Below, piece after piece: positions 25,973-34,519 of a stretch of 64,000 nucleotides of DNA. This DNA is from Epibacterium sp. Ofav1-8 (GTDB lineage Bacteria > Pseudomonadota > Alphaproteobacteria > Rhodobacterales > Rhodobacteraceae). Every line of letters starts with the position of its first letter. Position 1 is the stretch's first letter. The DNA lies in the NCBI RefSeq assembly GCF_022348185.1, contig NZ_JAKRFD010000001.1, positions 496,001-560,000 on the forward strand. Reading direction: 5' to 3'. Both the position numbers and the translations under genes were made by a program. The notes under the pieces were generated by a model. It had not been told where the DNA came from. It did not search any database and worked only from the letters and a program-made list of their open reading frames with translations.

Positions 25973-26667
25973 TGCGCGATCTCCTCCGACACGAAACGCC
26001 CCTTGTCGAGGAACACGGTACGTTTGGCCACGCGGGTCGAGCTTTCGTCGTGGGTGACCATGATGATGGTCTTGCCCAGTTTGGTGTTCAGAAGTTGCAG
26101 CAGGTCCAGGATCTCGTCGGCGGACTTGCGGTCCAGATCGCCGGTGGGTTCGTCGCAGAGCAGGATGCGCGGGTCGCTGGCGATGGCGCGTGCGATGCCG
26201 ACCCGTTGCTGCTGCCCGCCGGACAGCAGTGACGGCAGGTGATCGTGCCGATCCGACAGACCGACGATATCCAGGATCGTATGCACCCGCTCGCGCCGTT
26301 CCGACGCGCTGAGGTCGGTCAGCAGGAGCGGCAGCTCGACATTCTGCGCGGCACTCAGCATCGGCATCAGGTTGTAGAACTGGAACACGAAGCCGATCAC
26401 CTCGGACCGCCAGCGCGTCAGGGCGCGGGTGCTCATCTTGTCGAGCATGGTGCCGCCAATGCTGACATGGCCCTTGTCGACCGTATCGATGCCGCCGATC
26501 AGGTTGAGGATGGTGGATTTTCCCGACCCCGACGGCCCCATGATGGCGAGAAAATCGCCATCGGGAATGGACATGGTCAGATCATCGAAGATCGGAATGC
26601 GGGACTTGCCCAGCGGGTAGCTCTTGCAGACGTTGGTGAGTTCGATGTCGTATGAGACAGGGGTCAT
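25963..26667 (-). CDS. ABC exporter ATP-binding protein, LolD/MacB type
   Basis: A 234-residue ATPase with Walker A GPSGSGKSTILNLIGG, Q-loop FVFQFYNLMPML, signature LLSGGQQQRVGIARAIASDP, Walker B ILLCDEPTGDLD and H-loop VTHD. These are the features of the LolD/MacB/FtsE group that drives FtsX-type permeases. It sits between the adaptor gene (3 bp gap) and the first permease gene (overlap), giving a tripartite exporter order of adaptor, ATPase, permease, permease. Confidence 0.94.
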   Translation of the reverse strand: MTPVSYDIELTNVCKSYPLGKSRIPIFDDLTMSIPDGDFLAIMGPSGSGKSTILNLIGGIDTVDKGHVSIGGTMLDKMSTRALTRWRSEVIGFVFQFYNLMPMLSAAQNVELPLLLTDLSASERRERVHTILDIVGLSDRHDHLPSLLSGGQQQRVGIARAIASDPRILLCDEPTGDLDRKSADEILDLLQLLNTKLGKTIIMVTHDESSTRVAKRTVFLDKGRFVSEEIAQCA

Positions 26668-26670
26668 GGG

Positions 26671-27873
26671 TCAGTTGCTCCCGTTGATCCGGAGTTGGGC
26701 CAGCGCCCGGTCCGTGAGGTTGGTGAAAGTAGCTTTGGCAGACATATTGGGCCGCACGCCGTCCAGATCGGTGGTGTCCAGCTTGAGGCGCACGCGGATC
26801 GTGGCTTTTTCCCGCGAGGCGCGCGGATCAATCGCCGACACCTGCGCCGCAAGAATCCGGTCGGGAAAGGCATCGAGACGCACTTCGGCGATCTGATCGC
26901 GGCGGATCGTGGCGATATTGCGTTCCGAGACATCGACATCGACATAGAGCTGGCTGACGTCCATCAGCTCCATCAGCCCGGCCTCGTCGGCACCGCCGTT
27001 GATGCCGGAGGAAACCGTCATGCCGGGGGCCGCTGGCAGATCCACGACCACCGCATCGAAAGGGGCACGCAGCACGTGTTTTTCCAGATCGCTCTGTGCC
27101 CGCTGCAGGGTCAGCCGTGCGGTTTCAAGTTGGCTGCGGGCGATCGAGATGTCGTGGCCGAGGCTGGCCAGTTGAAGCTGTGCGTCTTCCAGCTCGGCGC
27201 GTTTGCCGATGCCGCGGGCTTCCAGCGTTTCCAGACGGCGCAGCGGGGCCGCGGCGGCGGCATGGTCGGCGCGGGCACTGTCGAGCCGAGCCTGGGCCAG
27301 CCGCATGTCTTCGCGCGCCAGATCGAGGGCCAATCGGGCATTGCCGTCTTCCAGCCTCAACACCGGAGTGCCCGCATCCAGACGGCTGCCAATTGTCACG
27401 TCGACACTGTCGACCCGCCCCCCGATCTCCGACATCAGAATGACGGAAGTGGGCGCAACCACAAAGCCTGAACCGACAATCCGCGGCCCCGGTGCCGGTT
27501 TGGGCGGCGCGGCAGAGGCAGAGGCGGTGTCATCATCTGCGGACGCCCGGGCGTGTCGCTCGGCGGCCGGTGGCTCTGCGCCTGTCGCAGGGGTGGCCGG
27601 ATCGGCCTGATCCGGATCGGCTTGGTCCAGCAGCTTCTTGGCCGGCTCCAAAAGGGGGGCGGCCAGCGTGATTGCGCGATCCTGTAGCGCCGGAGACAGA
27701 TAGAGCGCACTCCCCCCGGCCAACAGGACCAGACCCAGACCATAAACCCAGAATGGCGCTGAACGCCGGCCGCGGCGCTCGGATCCTGAACCGGAGGCTG
27801 TGCGCGGGGCAGCGTCTGCCCTGTCGATGGAGAGAGAGCGCAGCCTGGTTTCGAGATCATCGGGATTGGACAT
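26671..27873 (-). CDS. HlyD-type periplasmic adaptor (membrane fusion protein)
   Basis: A 400-residue protein with a cytoplasmic N-terminal tail, one membrane anchor (FWVYGLGLVLLAGGSALYLS, about residues 42-61), a low-complexity Ala/Pro-rich stretch (about 85-135), and a typical adaptor body. The lipoyl halves are GGRVDSVDVTIGSRLDAGTP and HVLRAPFDAVVVDLPAAPGM; between them is an alpha-hairpin rich in Ala/Gln/Arg (about 185-270). It links the FtsX-type exporter to an outer-membrane channel, which is not encoded here. It is the first gene of the exporter block and is preceded by a 191-bp gap containing a repeated operator-like element. Confidence 0.92.
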   Translation of the reverse strand: MSNPDDLETRLRSLSIDRADAAPRTASGSGSERRGRRSAPFWVYGLGLVLLAGGSALYLSPALQDRAITLAAPLLEPAKKLLDQADPDQADPATPATGAEPPAAERHARASADDDTASASAAPPKPAPGPRIVGSGFVVAPTSVILMSEIGGRVDSVDVTIGSRLDAGTPVLRLEDGNARLALDLAREDMRLAQARLDSARADHAAAAAPLRRLETLEARGIGKRAELEDAQLQLASLGHDISIARSQLETARLTLQRAQSDLEKHVLRAPFDAVVVDLPAAPGMTVSSGINGGADEAGLMELMDVSQLYVDVDVSERNIATIRRDQIAEVRLDAFPDRILAAQVSAIDPRASREKATIRVRLKLDTTDLDGVRPNMSAKATFTNLTDRALAQLRINGSN

Positions 27874-27970
27874 TTCGGATCGCTTTCCTCGCGGGGGGCA
27901 GGCCGGTGACGGATTGGTCGCACTCGGGCGACGGGATGGATCGAGCTTGGAACATCAGGGCGGGACGCGA

Positions 27971-28000
27971 GACCTAAATCACAAAGAAGGACGTCCTAAT
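27971..28000 (-). promoter_or_regulatory. Operator-like element, copy C (upstream of exporter genes)
   Basis: A 30-bp stretch on the minus strand containing TAGGAC and TAGGTC as direct repeats 22 bp apart, with TTTGTGATTTAGGTC at its 3' end. It matches 22 of 30 positions with the element at 44954-44983 upstream of the first gene of the cluster. It lies 98-127 bp before the adaptor start, between the adaptor and adenylation genes. Two direct half-sites about two helical turns apart is the usual form of AraC-family sites. Confidence 0.5.
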
Positions 28001-28064
28001 CGGCGTTTTGCTCCGCTTATTAAGGGGTTGAGCGTGATGTTGGTCGTCCCGGAGACGCATCGGA

Positions 28065-29606
28065 TCACACTTTGGCGGATATCTTGGACGTGGCCTCTGC
28101 AAGCAGGGCCCGAGAATCGACTTTGCCATTCACGGTCACCGGCAGGCTGTCGCGGACCCGGATGTCGCGCGGGATCATGGTCTGCGGCAGCAACGCGCTC
28201 AGTGCCTGTGCGCAGTCCGTCGCAGCGAGACTGTGCCCGCATTCCGGTTGCACAAAGAGAATGATATCCCGAAGCTGCCCGGCTTCGCGGACCGGCAAAC
28301 AGGCCGCCTTCTGAACCTGCGCGAGGCTATGCGCAGCCCGCTCGATCTCGTCGAGTTCGATGCGGTTGCCATTCCATTTCACCTGCCGGTCCGCCCGCCC
28401 CAGCAGGATCAGGTTGCCAGCGGCATCGACATAGCCCAGGTCACCGGTCCGATAGGAGCGTTGCCCCTTGTGACGGGAGAAGGCCGCATTTCCGGGGTGG
28501 TCGGCTGGCAGGTAGCCGGTCACGATCTGCGGTCCGGTCAGTTCCACCTCTCCCGGCGTGCCCTCTGGAACGTCGGTGCCATCGGCGTCGACGATCCGCA
28601 TCACATTCTCGGCCAGCGCCGGCCCGAGGGGCAAAATCCCTCCGCGGTCGATCTCGGCATCGGAGAGGCGATGCACATGGCTCATGCAGGTGCCCTCGGA
28701 GGGACCGTAAGCGTGGCGGATGTCGGCCTGTGGAAAGCGCCGTTTCAGATCCTTCACCAGACGGTGCTGCACAGCCTCGCCGCCGACAAAGAAACACTGC
28801 AACCCGGGCAGGGTGCCAGCGTCGAACCGGGGATCGGTGCACATCAGCTGCAACAGCGACGGGGTCGAGAACCAGGAGCGCACAGCCACCTGATCGGGAT
28901 GCGCGATCAGGGCCTCGATATTCTTGTGCGGCATGATGTTGTGCCGGTGGTCGAGCAGGACGACCGGACGCCCCAGTGCCAGCACGGGCCAAAGATCCAG
29001 CATGCCCATGTCGAAGGCGAGACTGGCATGGTTCACATGTGCGCTCTGCCAGGGGGCAAGCGTGCGCCCGGGGATGTCCTGCAACATCGGGCCGTACCAG
29101 TCGTGGAATGCAGCAAAGTTGGCATGGCTGATCGGCACGCCCTTGGGTTCGCCCGTGCTGCCGGACGTGAAGATCACATACAGAAGATCGGCTGGGTCCC
29201 GATCTTGCGCGGCGGTTTCGCCGAGCGCCTGATCCGCTGCGGGCGGGATGCGATGCAAGGTCACGTCAGCGTGCACCTCGGGCGCTTCGTTAGCGTGGAA
29301 CAGGGTCCGCGCGTCTGCCACCCGTTGAATCCGGGCGAGCCGGTCAGGCGGGTTCGAGCGGTCCACGAACACAAATCCCCGCCCGGCACACATGCAGGCC
29401 AGCATGGCTGCCACCACGCCTGGTTCCTTGTGCCCCTGGATCATCACCAGCCCGGTGGTTGCATCCGTTTCCAGCATGTCGAGGACGGCCCGCGCGTGGC
29501 GCCCCAGAGCGCCAAACGACACCACGGTGCCGTCACTGACCAGCGCCGGTGCCTCCGGGTGCGAACGTATGTGGGCGAGGATCTTGGATAGGAAACTCTC
29601 TGTCAT
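28065..29606 (-). CDS. Stand-alone amino-acid adenylation enzyme (NRPS A-domain / DltA-like), first
   Basis: A 513-residue adenylate-forming enzyme that would activate an amino acid with ATP and load it on a carrier protein. Core motifs are FTSGSTGEPKGVPISH (146-161), LAFDMGMLDLWP (FD at 198-199, keeping the Asp that normally contacts the alpha-amino group), YGPSEG, YRTGDLGYVD, GRADRQVKWNGNRIELDEIE, and the C-terminal NGKVDSRALL lysine. There is no attached carrier or condensation domain. The ATG at 29606 follows GGAGG; the frame starts 25 codons earlier without homology. It lies next to the P450-like gene. Substrate unknown. Confidence 0.9.
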   Translation of the reverse strand: MTESFLSKILAHIRSHPEAPALVSDGTVVSFGALGRHARAVLDMLETDATTGLVMIQGHKEPGVVAAMLACMCAGRGFVFVDRSNPPDRLARIQRVADARTLFHANEAPEVHADVTLHRIPPAADQALGETAAQDRDPADLLYVIFTSGSTGEPKGVPISHANFAAFHDWYGPMLQDIPGRTLAPWQSAHVNHASLAFDMGMLDLWPVLALGRPVVLLDHRHNIMPHKNIEALIAHPDQVAVRSWFSTPSLLQLMCTDPRFDAGTLPGLQCFFVGGEAVQHRLVKDLKRRFPQADIRHAYGPSEGTCMSHVHRLSDAEIDRGGILPLGPALAENVMRIVDADGTDVPEGTPGEVELTGPQIVTGYLPADHPGNAAFSRHKGQRSYRTGDLGYVDAAGNLILLGRADRQVKWNGNRIELDEIERAAHSLAQVQKAACLPVREAGQLRDIILFVQPECGHSLAATDCAQALSALLPQTMIPRDIRVRDSLPVTVNGKVDSRALLAEATSKISAKV

Positions 29607-29725
29607 GGGGCCTCCGGTGAAGTGAGAAGGTGAATCCGGGGGCGGCGACAACTGTGTGATGCGCGCGTCCCCCCGTGTCATCGTGCAGTCAGGGCGCAGC
29701 CTGCCTGCGACCCGTTGGTCCGGGC

Positions 29726-31072
29726 CTAGAGCGCCAGGGTTGCGGCCTCTGTCGCGGCAGTGCGATACCTGAAGGCAACCGGAACCGCGCCACGGGGGGC
29801 GAGGGTGGACCGCAGGATGGGGCGCAGATTGCCGCGCTTGCAGTCCGGGGCCAGTTGCAGGTCGAACTCCGCCACCACCGCGCGCACGGCGACGGACAGC
29901 TGATGCTGCAAAAACCGGCTGCGGCTGCGCACACGCGGGCCGATCCCGAACGGCAGATAGGAGTTGCGATCCTCGGGCGGGGTCAGGAACCGGTGACCGT
30001 CAAAGCGATTAGGGGTGTCCCAGTAGCGCCCGTCGCGATGGACCAGCCAAGGGGCGAACAGAATGGTGGTTCGCGGCGGCACATTGTAGCCCTGAACCTC
30101 CATTTCCTTGCTCGTAATCCGGTAGATGAAGGGCAATTCGGGGTAGAGGCGCTGCGCTTCCTGGATCACCGAGTAGCACAGCGGGGTCTCGGTGTCCGGA
30201 GCGTCGTAGAGATCCGTGCATCCGTCGACCTCCCGTGCCATTTCAGGAACGAGATCCGGGCTTTGCGCCAGATGGCACAGGGTCCACAGCAGCCCGAGCC
30301 CGTCAATGTTGAGCTTTTCCAGCAGCAGGCGCCCCAATGTCGGGCGCAGAAAGTCGATCCGCTGTTCCTCACTGAGGGTCTCCGGCAGGCACTTGTTCAT
30401 CGTGGCCAGAACCGTAGAGGTCTCGTCGTTCAGTTGGGTCAGGCCCGCACGCACCGCGCGGTCCAGGAACCCGCGCGCCTGCTGGAATTCGGCGAGCCTC
30501 TCGGGATGTGCAATCTCTTCGGCGTCTTTGGTGCTCATGGCAAAATAGAACTGTTCGATCTGCATCAACCCGTCGACCATGTCCTGGTCGGGCAGGGCGT
30601 CACCAAACAGGGTCGGACAAAGGGCCCGCACGGCCCAGAGGGAGCAGATCGGGCGCAGATCAACAGGCGCCTCGGCAGTGAGGGCAAGATCGCGCACCAG
30701 CGCGCGGGTCGCCGTGGTCAGGCTCCGATGCGCCCAGTCATCCCACCGGGCGTTGACCTCTGCCAGACCACTCCGGCTTGCGTCCCAGATCGCCGCGTTC
30801 TCCGGGCGCTCCAATGCGTCGCCGATGAGAATACGCGTGGTCCCGGCATTGCTGGCGATGTCCCCCAGTTCGGTTTGGAACTGTCCCTGGTGGTTTTTCC
30901 AGTACCGGATGCTCTCTGTTCCCGTCAGCAGCAGCATCTGGCGGCTTTCGCTGGCCCGTATCATCACCACGTCGCCGAGTTTGCGCATGGCGGTTTCGGC
31001 GACCTTCAGCAGGCCAAGGTTCTGGTGAAACTCGGAGCTGGCGTCGAATACGGGGATCTGCGGTTCTGTCAT
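29726..31072 (-). CDS. Cytochrome P450-like protein lacking the heme-ligand cysteine
   Basis: A 448-residue protein with a P450 fold: helix K motif EAQR (E305, R308), the PERF-like region FDGHRFLTPPEDR, and the heme-loop segment LPFGIGPRVRSRSRF. In active P450s the loop is F-G-x-G-x-R-x-C-x-G. Here the Cys position is Arg382 (codon CGC at 29929-29927) and the Gly position is Arg384 (CGC). The helix I acid-Thr pair is also absent (LEKLNIDGLGLLW). Thiolate-ligated heme chemistry is therefore unlikely. It could be a scaffold, like the P450-derived X-domain of glycopeptide synthetases, or a binding protein for carrier-tethered substrate. It lies between two adenylation genes with tight spacing, so it is unlikely to be simple debris. 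Confidence 0.85.
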   Translation of the reverse strand: MTEPQIPVFDASSEFHQNLGLLKVAETAMRKLGDVVMIRASESRQMLLLTGTESIRYWKNHQGQFQTELGDIASNAGTTRILIGDALERPENAAIWDASRSGLAEVNARWDDWAHRSLTTATRALVRDLALTAEAPVDLRPICSLWAVRALCPTLFGDALPDQDMVDGLMQIEQFYFAMSTKDAEEIAHPERLAEFQQARGFLDRAVRAGLTQLNDETSTVLATMNKCLPETLSEEQRIDFLRPTLGRLLLEKLNIDGLGLLWTLCHLAQSPDLVPEMAREVDGCTDLYDAPDTETPLCYSVIQEAQRLYPELPFIYRITSKEMEVQGYNVPPRTTILFAPWLVHRDGRYWDTPNRFDGHRFLTPPEDRNSYLPFGIGPRVRSRSRFLQHQLSVAVRAVVAEFDLQLAPDCKRGNLRPILRSTLAPRGAVPVAFRYRTAATEAATLAL

Positions 31073-31084
31073 CTCTAAGTCCTC

Positions 31085-32638
31085 TCAGCTGAGCGTTTCT
31101 GCATCGGGTTGGCTGTGCACGTGGCGATGGTCTGCGGTTCTGGCCGCTTCGGAGAGCCAGGCGCGGTCAATCTTGGAATTGCGATTGAGGCTGGCTTCGA
31201 AGCCGGCGTACCAAAAGCGCGGCACCAGATAGGGGGGCAGTTCGCGGGACATCTGACCGGCGAGCTGCTTGAGCACATCTGCGGTGTGGTCGCCAAAGAT
31301 GTAGGCATTGAGCGCACGGGCTTCGCCGCGCAGCATGTAGGGCTCCACCACGGCGTCCTCGATCCCGGGCTGGCGGCGGATATGGGCCTCGATGTCGTCC
31401 AGATCGACGCGCATGCCCTGCACCTTGATCTCGCGGTCGATGCGCCCGCCAAAATACCAAAGCCCATCCGCCCGGCGCAGCCCCCGGTCCCCGGTACGGT
31501 AGCAGCCGGGGGCGGGAAAGGCGCGCCCCTGCTTGTCCGGCAGCTTCAGGTAGCCGCGCCCGACCGACGCGCCGCGGATCTCGATCTCGCCCTGGTCCGG
31601 GCCGGGATCTGCGACCAACGCGGTTCCCGGGCGGGCATATCCGATCGGCAAGTCCTCCGGGGCTGCCAGATGATCTGCGGTGATGTCGACCGCGGTGACG
31701 GCAACGGTGCATTCGGTGGGGCCATAGGTGTTCAGCACGCGGCACCCCGGAAACCGGTCGAACAGGCTCTGCACGACCGGCTTGGTCAGGGCCTCGCCGC
31801 AGAACAGAAAGGTCGAAAGCGCGGGCAGTGTGGTGCCATTGAAACGGCGATTGCGCAGCATCAGGCGGGTGATCGAAGGCGTGGAGACCCACAGCCCGAC
31901 CTGATCGGCCGCAAGGCGCCGGATATAGCCGGTGGAGTTGGCAAAATCAGCGTGATTGAGCGCTGTGATCGGTCGCAGCCGCAGCCAGGAATTCCAGAGT
32001 TCGAACAGGGACACATCAAAGCAATGGCGAATGTTGCCGGTCACACCGTTGAAGCTGGCCCCTGCCAGAAGCTGGTCCTGCCAGCGAATGAAGTCCGCCA
32101 GATTGGCATAGGTGACCTGAATGCCCTTGGGCTGGCCCAGCGTGCCGGAGGAGAACATGATATAGGCCACGTCATCCGGCGCGGCGTCGTGCGGTGGCAG
32201 ATCCTGCGCAGGCGCGGCATCGAGGTCCACGCTCCAGACCGGAACGTCGCTCCCTGTCAGCGTCTTGTGCAATTGCGTGGGCGCATTCGGATCGGCGTCG
32301 GCGACCAGGACCACCGACGCATCACATGTCTGCACGATCTGGCGCAGCCGTTCCGCTGGGGTGTCCTGTTCGGCGGGCACCAGGGGCCGGCCCGCCAGCA
32401 GGCAGGCCCAATACGCGACGAGGTAGCGCGGGTCCTTGTGCCCCCAGATCAATACGGGCCGGCTGCACCTCGGGTCTGGCACGCGCGCGAGCGTCTCCGC
32501 CAGTGCCAGGGAGGCGTGGTAAAGGCGATCAAAGCTGAGCGTCTCGGACGTGGTGCGATAGGCCTCCGCACCGCTCCCCGCAAACCGGCGATGAATGTCG
32601 CGGAGCAGCTGGTGTGGATCATCCGCCTGCGGCTTCAT
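31085..32638 (-). CDS. Stand-alone amino-acid adenylation enzyme, second
   Basis: A 517-residue adenylate-forming enzyme. Motifs seen are the A3 variant IMFSSGTLGQPKGIQVTY, CFDVSLFELWNSWL (FD retained, consistent with an alpha-amino acid), STFLFCGEALT, NTYGPTECTVAVT, CYRTGDRGLRRADG, GGRIDREIKVQGMRVDLDDIE, and the C-terminal lysine in NRNSKIDRAWL. The A3 loop has SSGTLG instead of the more usual TSGSTG but keeps the phosphate-binding Ser/Thr/Gly. It overlaps the carrier-protein stop upstream by 4 bp, so it is the best candidate for loading that carrier. Confidence 0.9.
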   Translation of the reverse strand: MKPQADDPHQLLRDIHRRFAGSGAEAYRTTSETLSFDRLYHASLALAETLARVPDPRCSRPVLIWGHKDPRYLVAYWACLLAGRPLVPAEQDTPAERLRQIVQTCDASVVLVADADPNAPTQLHKTLTGSDVPVWSVDLDAAPAQDLPPHDAAPDDVAYIMFSSGTLGQPKGIQVTYANLADFIRWQDQLLAGASFNGVTGNIRHCFDVSLFELWNSWLRLRPITALNHADFANSTGYIRRLAADQVGLWVSTPSITRLMLRNRRFNGTTLPALSTFLFCGEALTKPVVQSLFDRFPGCRVLNTYGPTECTVAVTAVDITADHLAAPEDLPIGYARPGTALVADPGPDQGEIEIRGASVGRGYLKLPDKQGRAFPAPGCYRTGDRGLRRADGLWYFGGRIDREIKVQGMRVDLDDIEAHIRRQPGIEDAVVEPYMLRGEARALNAYIFGDHTADVLKQLAGQMSRELPPYLVPRFWYAGFEASLNRNSKIDRAWLSEAARTADHRHVHSQPDAETLS

Positions 32639-32901
32639 GCCGGGGCATCCTCTTTCATGAACGACGCGATCAGCGTCGACAGGCTTTGAATGGTCGAGAA
32701 CTGTTCCGGGCGCAGCTCGGAGGGGTCGATCTCCAGCGCCGGGAGACGCTCTTCCAGCGCCATGAACAGCTCCAGCAGCAAGCCGCTGTCGAGGCCGAGA
32801 TCATCCTCGATCCGGGTGTCCGGCGTGATCGAACTGCCGTCATCCATGTCCAGAAGCTCTACGATGGCGTCAATGATCTGGGTGTCGATATGCGTGGTCA
32901 T
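32635..32901 (-). CDS. Free-standing acyl/peptidyl carrier protein 1
   Basis: An 88-residue carrier protein. The phosphopantetheine site is Ser in DDLGLDSGLLLELFMALEE (about residue 39). The acidic N-terminal helix (IIDAIVELLDMDDGSSITPD) and C-terminal helix (TIQSLSTLIASFM) complete the four-helix bundle. It overlaps the second adenylation gene. A 40-bp gap separates it from the AMP-ligase gene upstream. Confidence 0.92.
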   Translation of the reverse strand: MTTHIDTQIIDAIVELLDMDDGSSITPDTRIEDDLGLDSGLLLELFMALEERLPALEIDPSELRPEQFSTIQSLSTLIASFMKEDAPA

Positions 32902-32941
32902 GATGGGTCCTTTCAGCTGTCGAGTGGGCGGGGCGGCGGCG

Positions 32942-34519
32942 TCAGTGCGCGGGGCTCAGAGGCCGGGCGCGGGATCTGGGGGCGGCGGTCGGGGCAAGCG
33001 CGTGCAACGCGGCCCTGTCGAGCTTGCCATTCTGGGTGCGGGGCATTTCTGCGTGGATCGCGATCCGGGCGGGCACGGCGTGGCTGTCGAGGCGGGATTT
33101 GCACCATTGAACCAGATCCTGGCTGGTACACTCCGTCCCGGGGGCCAGCGCGACATGCGCCAGACAGATCTGCCCCTGCACCGGATGGTCGGCGCCAAGC
33201 ACGCAGACTTCGGCGACGGCGGAATGGGCGATCAGCGCCGCCTCCACCTCCGAGGGGGCGACTTTCTCACCAGCGATCTTCAGGATGTCGTCATTGCGCC
33301 CGACGAAATAGAGGTATCCCTCCGCATCGAGCCGGCAGGTGTCGCCGGTGTACAAGACCTGCTCGCCGGGCAGGGGGCCGGGGCGCAGGCGCTTGGCAGT
33401 GGCCTCGGGATTGTTCCAATAGCCCTTCATCACCGTTGATCCGCGAATGACCAGTTCCCCGGTGGCGTTTCTGCGCCGGGCCTGTCCTTCGGCATCCACC
33501 ACCCAGAGTTCGGTGTTGGGGATGGCGATGCCGACGCTGTCACGGCGGTGGGTCAGCTGCGAGGGCGGCAAGTAGGTGCAGCGGTGGCACTCCGTCAGAC
33601 CGTACATCGAAAACACCGTCGCGCCGGGGAAGGCGGTTTCCAGTGTGTCGATGAGTTCCGGATGCAGCGCCGCTGCCGTCGAGGAGACCAGCCGGACCGC
33701 ACCGAGGTCGAACCGGTCGGCCAAAGGCGCAATCAATGGCACCATCGTGGGGACTACGGGAAAGACGGTGGCCCGGTTTTGGGCCAGATGCTGAAGCGCA
33801 AAGAGCGGTTGCCCGAACCCCGGTTCGGCAAAGATCTCTGCTCCGGTCAATGCGGCCATGGTGATCTGGTGCAGCCCGTAGTCAAAGGTCATCGGCACGG
33901 CGCAGAAAATTCGATCCTCTGCGTGGTAGCCGAGGTAACTTGCCACCGACCGCGCTGCGCTGGTCATGTTGAGATGCGACAGCATCACCCCTTTGGGCGT
34001 GCCGGTGGAGCCGGAGGTGTAGATGATCGTGGCCAGATCCTGATCCAGAACCGAAGGTGTGGGCAGGTCCTCGCAGGCGGTCTGCGTTGTGCGGGCGGCG
34101 GTGACAGAGGCGTCAATTTCCGCGCAGAGCACCGGTATGGGATCCCCGGTCCGTTCCAGTGCAGTCTCCACGACGTCGCTGGTGGACGGGTCGGCGAGAA
34201 TGGCCGCCGGGGTACAATCCTGCAACACAAACGCGAATTTGCTCGCCGGCGTGCCGGGGTTCAGCGGGACCGCAACTGCACCGCTGGCCAGGATGCCCCA
34301 GTAGCCGGCGACGAACGCGACCGAATTCGGGCAGGACAGAACCACCCGGTCTCCGGCGGTCACGCCCCTGGCATGCAGGGCCCGGGCGATGCGGGTCGCG
34401 GCGTCTTGCAGCTCCGGATAGCTGAGGGTGTGTCGCGCGTCGCTGACGGCAGGCGCATGTGGCCAAGTTCGGGCTGCCTGTGACAGGAAATGAGTCAGGA
34501 GGGAATGAGTTGCGAACAT
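32942..34519 (-). CDS. Acyl-CoA synthetase-like AMP-forming ligase (third adenylating enzyme)
   Basis: A 525-residue member of the adenylate-forming superfamily. Motifs are IIYTSGSTGTPKGVMLSH, PMTFDYGLHQITMAALTGAE, FSMYGLTECHRCTYL, LYTGDTCRLDAEGYLYFVGR, DDILKIAGEKVAPSEVEAAL and TQNGKLDRAAL. The ATG at 34519 follows AAGGAG; the frame begins 53 codons earlier without homology. It resembles fatty-acid or aryl ligases and the AMP ligases of exosortase-associated clusters more than classical A-domains. It may activate an acyl starter. It overlaps the 3' end of the KAS III-like gene by 25 bp. Confidence 0.88.
   Translation of the reverse strand: MFATHSLLTHFLSQAARTWPHAPAVSDARHTLSYPELQDAATRIARALHARGVTAGDRVVLSCPNSVAFVAGYWGILASGAVAVPLNPGTPASKFAFVLQDCTPAAILADPSTSDVVETALERTGDPIPVLCAEIDASVTAARTTQTACEDLPTPSVLDQDLATIIYTSGSTGTPKGVMLSHLNMTSAARSVASYLGYHAEDRIFCAVPMTFDYGLHQITMAALTGAEIFAEPGFGQPLFALQHLAQNRATVFPVVPTMVPLIAPLADRFDLGAVRLVSSTAAALHPELIDTLETAFPGATVFSMYGLTECHRCTYLPPSQLTHRRDSVGIAIPNTELWVVDAEGQARRRNATGELVIRGSTVMKGYWNNPEATAKRLRPGPLPGEQVLYTGDTCRLDAEGYLYFVGRNDDILKIAGEKVAPSEVEAALIAHSAVAEVCVLGADHPVQGQICLAHVALAPGTECTSQDLVQWCKSRLDSHAVPARIAIHAEMPRTQNGKLDRAALHALAPTAAPRSRARPLSPAH

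Noticed and set aside
29675-32689. Two long plus-strand frames opposite the P450-like and second adenylation genes
   Set aside because: They mirror clear minus-strand proteins with full motif sets; compositions are antisense-like.
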